This document shows positions 42,946 through 50,167 of a DNA stretch of 64,000 nucleotides, piece by piece. This DNA is from Bacillota bacterium (GTDB lineage Bacteria > Bacillota_I > Bacilli_A > RF39 > UBA660): the NCBI GenBank assembly GCA_003149915.1, contig QAMK01000019.1:46629-110628 (forward strand), in the 5' to 3' direction. Every line of letters starts with the position of its first letter. Position 1 is the first letter of the stretch. Position numbers and translations under genes: made by a program. The notes under the pieces are model-generated. The model was not told where the DNA came from. It saw only the letters and a program-made list of their open reading frames with translations, and did no database searches.

Positions 42946-43563
42946 TGCTTTCTTTTTCTTTTGCTTTTTTGTATAGAACCAAACGATGAATAAAATAAAT
43001 ATTAAAATTAACAGAATCAATACGATATGAGAATATTGGTCGAAAACCCCTAAAATCGATTCCCAATTTTCTCCAACACGATTTCCAATAACAATCAAAA
43101 CAGTATTCCAAATAGCAGAACCAACTGTCGTGTAAAGTAAGAATTTAGCCATTGGCATTTCACTCATACCAGCCGGAATGGAAATTAAACTTCTCACGAT
43201 TGGGATAAACCGACAGAAGAAAACCGTTTTATTTCCTTTGGTATCGAACCAATGATCTGCCATATCAATATCTTTTTCTTTTAATCGTAATACTTTACCA
43301 ACTTTTCCAGAAACGATTTTTTTAAGTCGTTCTTTGTTTAAAATTTTACCGATATAATATAAGACAATTGCCCCAAGCAAAGATCCTAAAGTAGCCGCGA
43401 CGACCATCAGTGCAATATTCAAACTGGTGTAAGTTGTCATAAAACCGCCAAATAACAAAATAACTTCCGATGGAATCGGCGGAAATACATTTTCTAAGGC
43501 GATTAAAAAGAATACTCCAAAATATCCAAATTGTCCCATCAGTGAAATAATAAATTCTTGCAT
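42943..43563 (-). CDS. DedA-family membrane protein
   Basis: A 206-residue polytopic protein of the DedA/SNARE-associated family, which includes lipid flippases and transporters of undecaprenyl phosphate. Typical blocks are ENVFPPIPSEVILLFGGFM near the N-terminus and FFCRFIPIVRSLISIPAGMSEMPMAKF in the middle, then a C-terminal hydrophobic helix and Lys-rich tail. The ATG at 43563 has CGGAGGTCA upstream; the longer frame adds a non-conserved head. Confidence 0.92.
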   Translation of the reverse strand: MQEFIISLMGQFGYFGVFFLIALENVFPPIPSEVILLFGGFMTTYTSLNIALMVVAATLGSLLGAIVLYYIGKILNKERLKKIVSGKVGKVLRLKEKDIDMADHWFDTKGNKTVFFCRFIPIVRSLISIPAGMSEMPMAKFLLYTTVGSAIWNTVLIVIGNRVGENWESILGVFDQYSHIVLILLILIFILFIVWFYTKKQKKKKA

Positions 43564-43589
43564 AAGTGACCTCCGTTTTTGTCCTTTTA

Positions 43590-43618
43590 AGTATACCATA
43601 GTGTATGTTTAAAAGCAA
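43590..43618 (-). promoter_or_regulatory. promoter of dedA-like gene
   Basis: TTGCTT (43613-43618), 17 nt, extended -10 TGGTATACT with TATACT at 43590-43595 on the minus strand. Confidence 0.7.
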
Positions 43619-43635
43619 TTTTATACGAAAAAAAC

Positions 43636-43666
43636 TTGACTTAGAGTGGACTTTAAGGTTTACAAT
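43636..43666 (+). promoter_or_regulatory. MerR-type promoter with 19-bp spacer and operator
   Basis: TTGACT (43636-43641) and TACAAT (43661-43666) are 19 bp apart, the over-long spacing typical of MerR-controlled promoters. The spacer holds the dyad CTTAGAGT-GG-ACTTTAAG (43640-43657, one mismatch). The following gene encodes a MerR regulator, so autoregulation is expected. Confidence 0.82.
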
Positions 43667-43685
43667 GAAAATGAGGTGAATTCTA

Positions 43686-44039
43686 GTGAAAATAAAAGAA
43701 GTCAGCAATATGTACCATATTACGACAGATACATTGCGGTATTATGAAAAGGAAGGTTTATTAGGACCAGTCCAAAAAGATGCATCTGGAATTCGTAATT
43801 ATCAGGAACAAGATTTAAAACAACTAGAATTCGTCCTTTGTATGAGAAGTGCTGATATTCCGATTCCGGAACTTCGTAGGTATTTGCTCTTGAATCGTCA
43901 AGGCGATAAAACCAAAAAGGAAAGACGGAGTATTTTGACGGCGCAACTAGAGCGAATCGATAAACGAATGGCAAAGTTGGAAACAGTCAGAAAGAAATTA
44001 AAAGAAAAAATTAAATACTATGACGAACATGAGTCATAA
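43686..44039 (+). CDS. MerR-family transcriptional regulator
   Basis: A 117-residue protein with a winged HTH at the N-terminus (MKIKEVSNMYHITTDTLRYYEKEGLLGP, then IRNYQEQDLKQLEFV) and a dimerising coiled coil from about 80. There is no cysteine cluster for metal binding; the size fits the AdhR/NmlR-like or general MerR group. GTG start with GAGGTGA upstream. It is first in an operon with the DUF362 gene and probably controls the promoter in front of itself. Confidence 0.9.
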   Translation: MKIKEVSNMYHITTDTLRYYEKEGLLGPVQKDASGIRNYQEQDLKQLEFVLCMRSADIPIPELRRYLLLNRQGDKTKKERRSILTAQLERIDKRMAKLETVRKKLKEKIKYYDEHES

Positions 44040-44053
44040 AAGGAGGAAAAAGT

Positions 44054-44935
44054 ATGGAAAAAGCAAAAGTATATTTTATCAGAGATATTACACCAGAGAA
44101 TATTATCAAAGCTTATGAAGCAGTAGGAAAGAAGTTGACAGGTAAGGTTGCTGTTAAGATGCATTCTGGCGAACAAGGTAACCAAAACTACTTACGTCCA
44201 GAATTCGTAAAAGATGTAATCAACTATGTAAATGGTACAGTAGTGGAGTGTAACACTGCTTATGAAGGAGCAAGAAACTCTACCGAAAAACACAAAAAGT
44301 TAATTGAAGAACATGAATGGAACAAATATTTCCCATTCGATCTGCTAGATGAAGAAGGACCAGACATGGAACTAGATATTCCGAATGGTAAAATTCTAAA
44401 AAAGAACTACGTCGGAAAAAATTTAGCAAACTACGATTCTCTATTCGTTTTATCACATTTCAAAGGCCACGCTATGGGCGGTTTTGGAGGTGCCTTAAAA
44501 CAACTTTCTATCGGTTGTGCATCATCTGCTGGTAAAACTCTAATTCATACAGCAGGAGTTACGAATGATCAAACGAAGTTGTTTGCTAATTTACCAGAAC
44601 AAGACAGATTCCTAGAAGCAATGGCTGATGCTGCAGCTAGTGTTGTAGATTACTTCAAAGGTAACGCTGTATTTGTCAATGTGATGAAAAACATTTCAGT
44701 CGATTGCGATTGTGACGGAAACGCATCTGCACCATGTATGAAAGATGTTGGTATTCTTGCATCAGCAGATCCAGTTGCAGTAGATCAAGCATGCTTAGAT
44801 TTGGTATACAATTCTACAGATCCAGGTAAGGACAAACTAATTGCTAGAATTGAATCACTTCATGGTGTTCATACTGTAGAAGCAGCTGCAGACCTTGGTG
44901 TTGGAACTCGTGAATACGAACTAATTGAACTTTAA
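44054..44935 (+). CDS. DUF362-domain protein
   Basis: A 293-residue protein with KVAVKMHSGEQGNQNYLRP near the start, LSHFKGHAMGGFGGALKQLSIG in the middle and ASADPVAVDQACLDLV towards the end, which are the conserved parts of the DUF362 family. Some members carry an extra ferredoxin domain, which is absent here; the CDCDGNASAPC stretch could still bind metal. The biochemical role is not established. It is co-transcribed with the MerR regulator 14 nt upstream. Confidence 0.88.
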   Translation: MEKAKVYFIRDITPENIIKAYEAVGKKLTGKVAVKMHSGEQGNQNYLRPEFVKDVINYVNGTVVECNTAYEGARNSTEKHKKLIEEHEWNKYFPFDLLDEEGPDMELDIPNGKILKKNYVGKNLANYDSLFVLSHFKGHAMGGFGGALKQLSIGCASSAGKTLIHTAGVTNDQTKLFANLPEQDRFLEAMADAAASVVDYFKGNAVFVNVMKNISVDCDCDGNASAPCMKDVGILASADPVAVDQACLDLVYNSTDPGKDKLIARIESLHGVHTVEAAADLGVGTREYELIEL

Positions 44936-44940
44936 AAGAC

Positions 44941-44973
44941 AAGCACTTTATCTTTGGATAAGGTGTTTTTTTG
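44941..44973 (+). terminator. intrinsic terminator after DUF362 gene
   Basis: AAGCACTTTATC, TTTG, GATAAGGTGTT with a T-run. Confidence 0.8.
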
Positions 44974-45025
44974 TCAATTTTTTTGAGAAACATGCTATAA
45001 TAAAAAATACATGGAGTGTGATACA

Positions 45026-45424
45026 ATGCGCAGAAATGCACGAACAATTTTTATTTTAGTATGTTTGGGACTAATCGGTTGCTTCGGTTGTTTTACGATA
45101 TGGAACCATTATAAAGATAATGTTGAAAATGACAATACTTGTGAATTTACGAGAACGTATCGACTTTTATTAATTACACCAACGGAAAACAAAGATGATT
45201 TCTATGTTACGTTACAAAATACGGAAGGTGTTCAAACAGTACTAGTAAACAATGAAGAAAAATTAGAATTAGAAGAAGGTCAAATCTATGAATTTGTATT
45301 TAGAAAAGGCAATTCCATTATCGAAGACACGATTCAAAGTATTTTTGATAACACTGATTTAGTAGAAATTAAAAAGACAGATCGTACATTAGAAGACGGC
45401 ATTAACGAACCGATTTGTAGTTAA
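45026..45424 (+). CDS. membrane-anchored hypothetical protein
   Basis: A 132-residue protein with one N-terminal membrane segment (about 8-27, containing IGCFGC) and a small extracellular beta-rich domain. The anchor has a Cys that could be a lipobox-like site, but the match is poor. The ATG at 45026 follows GGAGTGTGAT. An extended -10 TGCTATAAT is at 44993-45001. No family recognised. It precedes the nitroreductase gene by 9 nt. Confidence 0.65.
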   Translation: MRRNARTIFILVCLGLIGCFGCFTIWNHYKDNVENDNTCEFTRTYRLLLITPTENKDDFYVTLQNTEGVQTVLVNNEEKLELEEGQIYEFVFRKGNSIIEDTIQSIFDNTDLVEIKKTDRTLEDGINEPICS

Positions 45425-45433
45425 GGAGAGTTT

Positions 45434-45949
45434 ATGGATATTTTAGAAATTCTAAAGGGTAGAAGAAGCATTCGAAAATATAAAAGCGAACAAATTAAAG
45501 AAAGTGAACTAGAAAAAATACTAGAGGCAGGTATGTATGCGCCATCTGGAATGGGAAGACAGTCTGCTAGAATGATTGTTGTTCAAAATCCTGAACTGAG
45601 GGAACGATTGAGAAAATCTAATGCCAGTATTATGAACAATGAAAACATCGATCCATTTTATGGCGCTTCAACAGTAATTGTTGTCGTGGCCGATAAAAAA
45701 ATTTCTACTTACCATGATGACGGTGTCCTAGTAGCATCGAACTTAATGAATGAGGCTTATAGTATCGGTATTGGAAGTTGTTATATTTACCGTGCGAAGG
45801 AAGAATTAGAAACCGAAGAAGGAAAAATTTTAAGAGACGAACTAGGTATCAAGGAAACGGAAGAAGGAATTGCCAATATTATTTTGGGATATCCAGACGA
45901 ACAACCAGAGGCGAAACCAAGAAAAGAAGACTATATTGTTAGAAAGTAA
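45434..45949 (+). CDS. nitroreductase-family FMN oxidoreductase
   Basis: A 171-residue protein with the opening EILKGRRSIRKYKSEQI, the LEAGMYAPSGMGRQSARM flavin-contact block, and ASNLMNEAYSIGIGSCYIYRA. It presumably reduces nitro compounds or quinones with NAD(P)H. The Arg-Arg-Ser motif that binds FMN phosphate is intact. AAGGAGAG precedes the ATG. Physiological substrate unknown. Confidence 0.9.
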   Translation: MDILEILKGRRSIRKYKSEQIKESELEKILEAGMYAPSGMGRQSARMIVVQNPELRERLRKSNASIMNNENIDPFYGASTVIVVVADKKISTYHDDGVLVASNLMNEAYSIGIGSCYIYRAKEELETEEGKILRDELGIKETEEGIANIILGYPDEQPEAKPRKEDYIVRK

Positions 45950-46010
45950 TTTGCAAAAGTTCGCAAAAATCAAAAGTTTTGCAAATGAACTTGCAAAATT
46001 TTTTCTAACA

Positions 46011-46046
46011 AAAAGCAAGTAGACATGTATCTACTTGCTTTCTTTT
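46011..46046. terminator. bidirectional terminator
   Basis: AAAAGCAAGTAGA, loop CATGTA, TCTACTTGCTTT between convergent genes. The 55 bp before it hold short TTGCAAAA / TTTTGCAA repeats. Confidence 0.85.
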
Positions 46047-46561
46047 GTACATTTTTGATATGTTTCTTTCATGTATTTTTTATTTAAAATATAAGGTTCC
46101 CCATATTTTGCCAAATCTTCAAAGACTGTTTGGTAAAACTTTGCCATATTGGGATGAACTGGTGTATGTTCTTTTGTTTTGTTCCAATAGTCTAAAGCAT
46201 CTTTTTCTTTATATTTCTTTTTATGATAAATCTTACAGGCAGCGATGCGGTCACAGATACTTTCTACAGCGTATGGATAAGGCATCATGATGTAATATGG
46301 ATAATCGACCCAGAATTCTGGATGATGCTTGTTCCTGTGAATGTGATGTACCCAAGCGAGACTGTAGCCATTTATTTCCCGACATTTCTGAATCGGTGAG
46401 CGATTTCCACAGAAGTAAGAGGCGCCTTCTACAAATTCTGTTTTCGAGTATTTTGATAAATCATGGGTAAGACCGCGCCAAATGATACCACATCGCACGC
46501 ACAGTTTAAAAACTTCAAAGCGATGATGATTGACAACTTGCAAATGTTTAAATGGATGCAT
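46031..46561 (-). CDS. DUF5662-family protein
   Basis: A 176-residue protein with HPFKHLQVVNHHRFEV, CGIIWRGLTHDLSKYS, YSLAWVHHIHRNKHHPEFW and YPYAVESICDRIAACKIY. The His/Asp-rich layout (LTHDLSKYS and HHIHRNKHH) suggests metal binding and an HD-like hydrolase, but no activity is known to me. AGGAG precedes the ATG. Confidence 0.85.
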   Translation of the reverse strand: MHPFKHLQVVNHHRFEVFKLCVRCGIIWRGLTHDLSKYSKTEFVEGASYFCGNRSPIQKCREINGYSLAWVHHIHRNKHHPEFWVDYPYYIMMPYPYAVESICDRIAACKIYHKKKYKEKDALDYWNKTKEHTPVHPNMAKFYQTVFEDLAKYGEPYILNKKYMKETYQKCTKESK

Positions 46562-46626
46562 AAATCAAACTCCTATCTTACGTGTTATAATTATAATGAA
46601 AACAAGAAAAAATACAAGGAGGAAAC

Positions 46627-47184
46627 ATGAAATATTTTAAGAAAATCGAGGAAAAACGAATTTACTTATCTCCCGTCGTCAAAGATGATGCTCTTCTTTT
46701 TGCTAAATGGTTGAATGATGAAGAAGTAACGGCTGGTCTTCATACAACGCATACGATTACGACGGAAGATTCTGCTGAAGAAATGCTAGAATCGATCATC
46801 GATAAGAAAAAGCCATCGTTCGAAATCATTTTAAAAGAAGATGACAGAGCAATTGGAAGTATCATTTTGACTTCTGTTAACGAGCTAGATAGGACAGCTA
46901 CCATTGGAATTTACATCGGTGAAAAAGAATATCGTAGCAAAGGATATGGAACAGAAGCACTACGTGCCATCATTCGTTATGGATTCGATTATTTAAATTT
47001 GCATAACATCAACTTAAGTGTCATCAGTTACAATGAAAACGCACTCCACTGTTATCAAAAACTAGGATTTCAAGAATATGGCAGACGTCACGAATGTGTT
47101 TTAGTAGGAGGAAAATACTATGATCGCATCTCTCTAGAACTACTAGAACAGGATTACCGAAAACTTTCCTTACAAAAAGTGTAG
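46627..47184 (+). CDS. GNAT-family N-acetyltransferase (RimJ/RimL-like)
   Basis: A 185-residue protein. The start ERIYLSPVVKDDALLFAKWLND is RimJ/L-like. Strand 4 and the acetyl-CoA loop are seen in IGIYIGEKEYRSKGYGTEALRAII, and LSVISYNENALHCYQKLGFQEYGR closes the fold. Target (protein N-terminus or small molecule) unknown. GGAGGAAAC precedes the ATG. Confidence 0.9.
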   Translation: MKYFKKIEEKRIYLSPVVKDDALLFAKWLNDEEVTAGLHTTHTITTEDSAEEMLESIIDKKKPSFEIILKEDDRAIGSIILTSVNELDRTATIGIYIGEKEYRSKGYGTEALRAIIRYGFDYLNLHNINLSVISYNENALHCYQKLGFQEYGRRHECVLVGGKYYDRISLELLEQDYRKLSLQKV

Positions 47185-47210
47185 TTTCACGACGTGACAC
47201 AGTATTTTTT
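47184..47210 (+). terminator. possible terminator after GNAT gene
   Basis: GTTTCAC-GAC-GTGACAC (one mismatch) followed by AGTATTTTTT. The short loop and the gap before the T-run make it uncertain; it may instead be a protein-binding palindrome. Confidence 0.4.
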
Positions 47211-47420
47211 GAAAGTCAATGACTGTCAACAAAAATAAAATTTATGTAAAATTTTTCAAAAAAATATTTTCTTTATTTTGGGTATTGACTTTTTAAAAAC
47301 TTTTCAAAACCATTGATTTCAACAATTGTATCATTTTTGAAAGAATGTTTTTTTTTAGAAAAATGTTCTTTTTATTTTCTTTAATAAGTGAAAATCGAAC
47401 AAAAAAGTTCAAAAAAAACA
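47211..47420. other. AT-rich leader upstream of the anaerobic nrd operon
   Basis: Very AT-rich with long A and T runs and no open frame. TTGACA/TGTCAA-like pieces occur at 47217-47231. I see no RNA gene. Confidence 0.4.
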
Positions 47421-47462
47421 TTGAATGATTTTTTTCTCTGTGCCATAATGAATATAGCACAG
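47421..47462 (+). promoter_or_regulatory. promoter of the anaerobic nrd operon with inverted-repeat operator
   Basis: TTGAAT (47421-47426), 17 nt, CATAAT (47444-47449). A perfect 6-bp inverted repeat, CTGTGC (47438-47443) and GCACAG (47457-47462), brackets the -10. Its layout is like an NrdR box but the sequence is not the usual one. Confidence 0.6.
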
Positions 47463-47478
47463 AAAGGCAAGGTGAGGT

Positions 47479-49464
47479 ATGGAGAATAGCAATCTAAACG
47501 ATTTAATTATCGTAAAGCGTACTGGACAACGAGTTAGTTTCAACGGTACCAAAATTGCCTTAGCAATTAAGAAAGCATTCGATAGTGTAAATCAAGAGAC
47601 GGATCCCAAAGACGTCAATAAAATATATGAAAAAGTTTTAAAAAATATAGAGCAAAATTATAAAGATCGGAAAACAATTAATGTAGAGGATATTCAAGAC
47701 ATCATCGAGACCGTTTTAAATCAAAGCAACTATACAGAAGTATATCAAGCATTCAGTGAATATCGTCTAAAACGGGCAGCATCACGAGAAGTATTCGAAG
47801 TAAAACAACAACATAAATTTGTCAAGGCGATGGAACGGTTAATCTTAAGTGCAAAGAAGGATACCAAGCAAAATCCATTAGAAACATTGACAAGTTTCGG
47901 TAAAATCATTTCCAGTGAATTTGCCAAAGCCTATTTAATCGATGCAAAGTATGTGAGAAGTCATGAAGAGGGCAGCATCTATATTCACAATTTAGATGAG
48001 TATGTGTTAGGAACGACAAAGTCTTCAGTAATCGATTTATCGAAAATAAAACCTCGCGACAATTATATGCCATATTTAACAAATTTATTAGTCAATATTA
48101 AAAAAGAACAATATGGAGAACACACCATCGCAAGTTTGGATTATGAACTAGTTCCGTATTTTGTAGATACTTATAAAAAATATTTGATTGAAGAATTGAA
48201 CCGAGAATTTAAAGAAGCAGGAATCTTAGAATACATCGATTTCGATAGTATTGAAGATGAGATTGAACTATTAGATACGATAGAAATCGATTTCATGCAA
48301 TTTAAAAAATATATCAAGTCGAAAAAAGTCGAAGAAATTTGGAAAAATTCTATGGATCAAGCCTTAAGAAACACCAAAGTTTGGGTAAAGAAAGAATTAT
48401 TTCTATGCCTGATGTCGTTAGAACATAACGATACGGCAATCGGTTCTAACAATTATGCTATTAGCATCGGTACAAATAGCAGTACGATAGGACGTATGCT
48501 AAACCAAATCATCTTAGAAATTTATAAGAAAGAATCGTTCCGTAAAGTATATCTAATCTTTAAAGTCAAAGAAGGAATCAATTATAAAACAGGACCGTTA
48601 ACAGATCTATTAGAACAAGTAATCGAGTGCATTCATGAAAATAAAAACATTCGTCTTTCTTTCTTAGATGCAACATTTAATCAGACGGAAAGCGGTTGTG
48701 AAGTAGAGTACTTGCCATCTGGAAAGCGAATCCTAGACAATATCAATCCAGATAAACGGGTAAGTAAAGGAAGAATTCTTCTAGCCACGACCAGTATCAA
48801 CTTGGTCCGCATCGCCCTAGCAACAAAAGAGAAAGAAGCATTCTATACCGAACTTGCCGTAGCAATTGAACATACCAAAAACGAATTGCTACAAGCATTT
48901 GAATCGGTTGCTTCCAAATATAAAGATGATTTTAAATATCTGTTTCAAGAAAACATATTCTTAGACTCTGAGAAATTAGATACGAATGGAAAAATCAGAA
49001 AGATTCTAAGAAGTGGAACGTTAGATATTAATATTACAGGTCTTTATGAAGCATCTCTTTACTTAGAGAAAGAATCATCTTCTTCCCTAGCATTAGAAAT
49101 CTTAACCTTTATCCGTAAGAAAGCAGATGAAATTTCACAGAATGAAAGATTGAATTTCGTCGTTAGCGAAACATTAAATGAAAAAGTAAGGTCTTATTTC
49201 TTAGCTATCGACAAATCGATTTACGGTTCTATTCCTGGTGTAACTGATAAAGAAAGATACGATACGTTCTCAGATGCATTCCTAGCAGATCAAGATCATC
49301 GCTTAGAGCGAACGGGAGAATATCAAAAACTAACGAATGGTGGCCACCTACTGAAGATCAAGTTAGCGAAAAATGTTTCGTTAAAGAAAATTCAAGAAAT
49401 CATTCAAGATGCCCATCAAAATGATATCGGATATCTCGATATGAAAGTGAGGGATGGCACATGA
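47479..49464 (+). CDS. NrdD-like protein lacking the glycyl-radical tail
   Basis: The 661-residue protein has an ATP-cone at about 10-100 (VKRTGQRVSFNGTKIALAIKKAF). A divergent class III ribonucleotide reductase barrel follows, with SINLVRIAL, ILRSGTLDINITGLYEA, YGSIPGVTDKERYDTFSDAF and a final GHLLKIKLAKN. It stops at DMKVRDGT, with neither the Cys-rich zinc site nor the RxxGY glycyl-radical loop. The NrdD double-Cys segment is reduced to SGCEVEYL. It is therefore probably a non-radical partner or regulator rather than an active enzyme. The stop overlaps the nrdG start. GGTGAGGT precedes the ATG. Confidence 0.75.
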   Translation: MENSNLNDLIIVKRTGQRVSFNGTKIALAIKKAFDSVNQETDPKDVNKIYEKVLKNIEQNYKDRKTINVEDIQDIIETVLNQSNYTEVYQAFSEYRLKRAASREVFEVKQQHKFVKAMERLILSAKKDTKQNPLETLTSFGKIISSEFAKAYLIDAKYVRSHEEGSIYIHNLDEYVLGTTKSSVIDLSKIKPRDNYMPYLTNLLVNIKKEQYGEHTIASLDYELVPYFVDTYKKYLIEELNREFKEAGILEYIDFDSIEDEIELLDTIEIDFMQFKKYIKSKKVEEIWKNSMDQALRNTKVWVKKELFLCLMSLEHNDTAIGSNNYAISIGTNSSTIGRMLNQIILEIYKKESFRKVYLIFKVKEGINYKTGPLTDLLEQVIECIHENKNIRLSFLDATFNQTESGCEVEYLPSGKRILDNINPDKRVSKGRILLATTSINLVRIALATKEKEAFYTELAVAIEHTKNELLQAFESVASKYKDDFKYLFQENIFLDSEKLDTNGKIRKILRSGTLDINITGLYEASLYLEKESSSSLALEILTFIRKKADEISQNERLNFVVSETLNEKVRSYFLAIDKSIYGSIPGVTDKERYDTFSDAFLADQDHRLERTGEYQKLTNGGHLLKIKLAKNVSLKKIQEIIQDAHQNDIGYLDMKVRDGT

Positions 49465-50162
49465 TAATATCTGGATTCGATAAAGTAAGTATTTTAAATT
49501 ATCCGGGCGAAGTCGCTTGTACCATTTTTACAAACGGTTGCAACTTCAAATGTCCGTATTGCCAAAACTCGGGTCTCGTTTTAGGAACCGATCAAACGAG
49601 ATATGAAGAGGAAGAAATCTTGGCCTATTTAAAAAAACGAAAAGGTCTCATCGATGGCATTTGCATTAGTGGTGGTGAACCGACCATTCAAAAAGGTCTA
49701 AAAGAGTTCATCCAGAAAGTAAAAGAAATCGGTATCAAAGTAAAATTGGATACGAACGGATCCAATCCGGATGTATTAGAAGACTTGTTAAAAGAGAATT
49801 TACTAGATTATGTTGCGATGGATATCAAACATGCCCCATCCAAATACCAAGATGTAATCCAAGTAAAGCCCAATTTCAAAAAGATTCAAAAAAGTATGGA
49901 GTTACTGAAAAATAGTAACATTCAACACGAATTTCGAACGACCGTCATCAAAGAATATCACACCATAGAGGATATCGAAGAAATGGCATCGCTTGTAGGG
50001 GATAGTCCTTATTATTTACAAAAGTATGTTGACAGTGACACTTGCATTCAGCAAGGACTAAAAAGTTACAGTGATGATGAACTAATTTTAATTTATCAAA
50101 CCATTGCAAATAAGTTCCCAAATACCAAATTAAGAGGAATCGATATAGAGAAAAAGGAGTGA
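49461..50162 (+). CDS. nrdG: anaerobic ribonucleotide reductase activating protein
   Basis: A radical-SAM activase that installs the glycyl radical on NrdD. The cluster motif CxxxCxxC is CNFKCPYC (C27, C31, C34), followed by GICISGGEPTIQKGL. The 233-residue length is longer than E. coli NrdG and fits the NrdG2/PflA-like type. It overlaps the gene before by 4 nt and the next gene follows after 5 nt. Confidence 0.93.
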   Translation: MIISGFDKVSILNYPGEVACTIFTNGCNFKCPYCQNSGLVLGTDQTRYEEEEILAYLKKRKGLIDGICISGGEPTIQKGLKEFIQKVKEIGIKVKLDTNGSNPDVLEDLLKENLLDYVAMDIKHAPSKYQDVIQVKPNFKKIQKSMELLKNSNIQHEFRTTVIKEYHTIEDIEEMASLVGDSPYYLQKYVDSDTCIQQGLKSYSDDELILIYQTIANKFPNTKLRGIDIEKKE

Positions 50163-50167
50163 GTTAT

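Noticed and set aside
45953..46003. Repeated TTGCAAAA / TTTTGCAA words as a CRISPR-like or operator array
   Set aside because: Units are short, unevenly spaced and of mixed orientation in an AT-rich gap; no cas genes are present.
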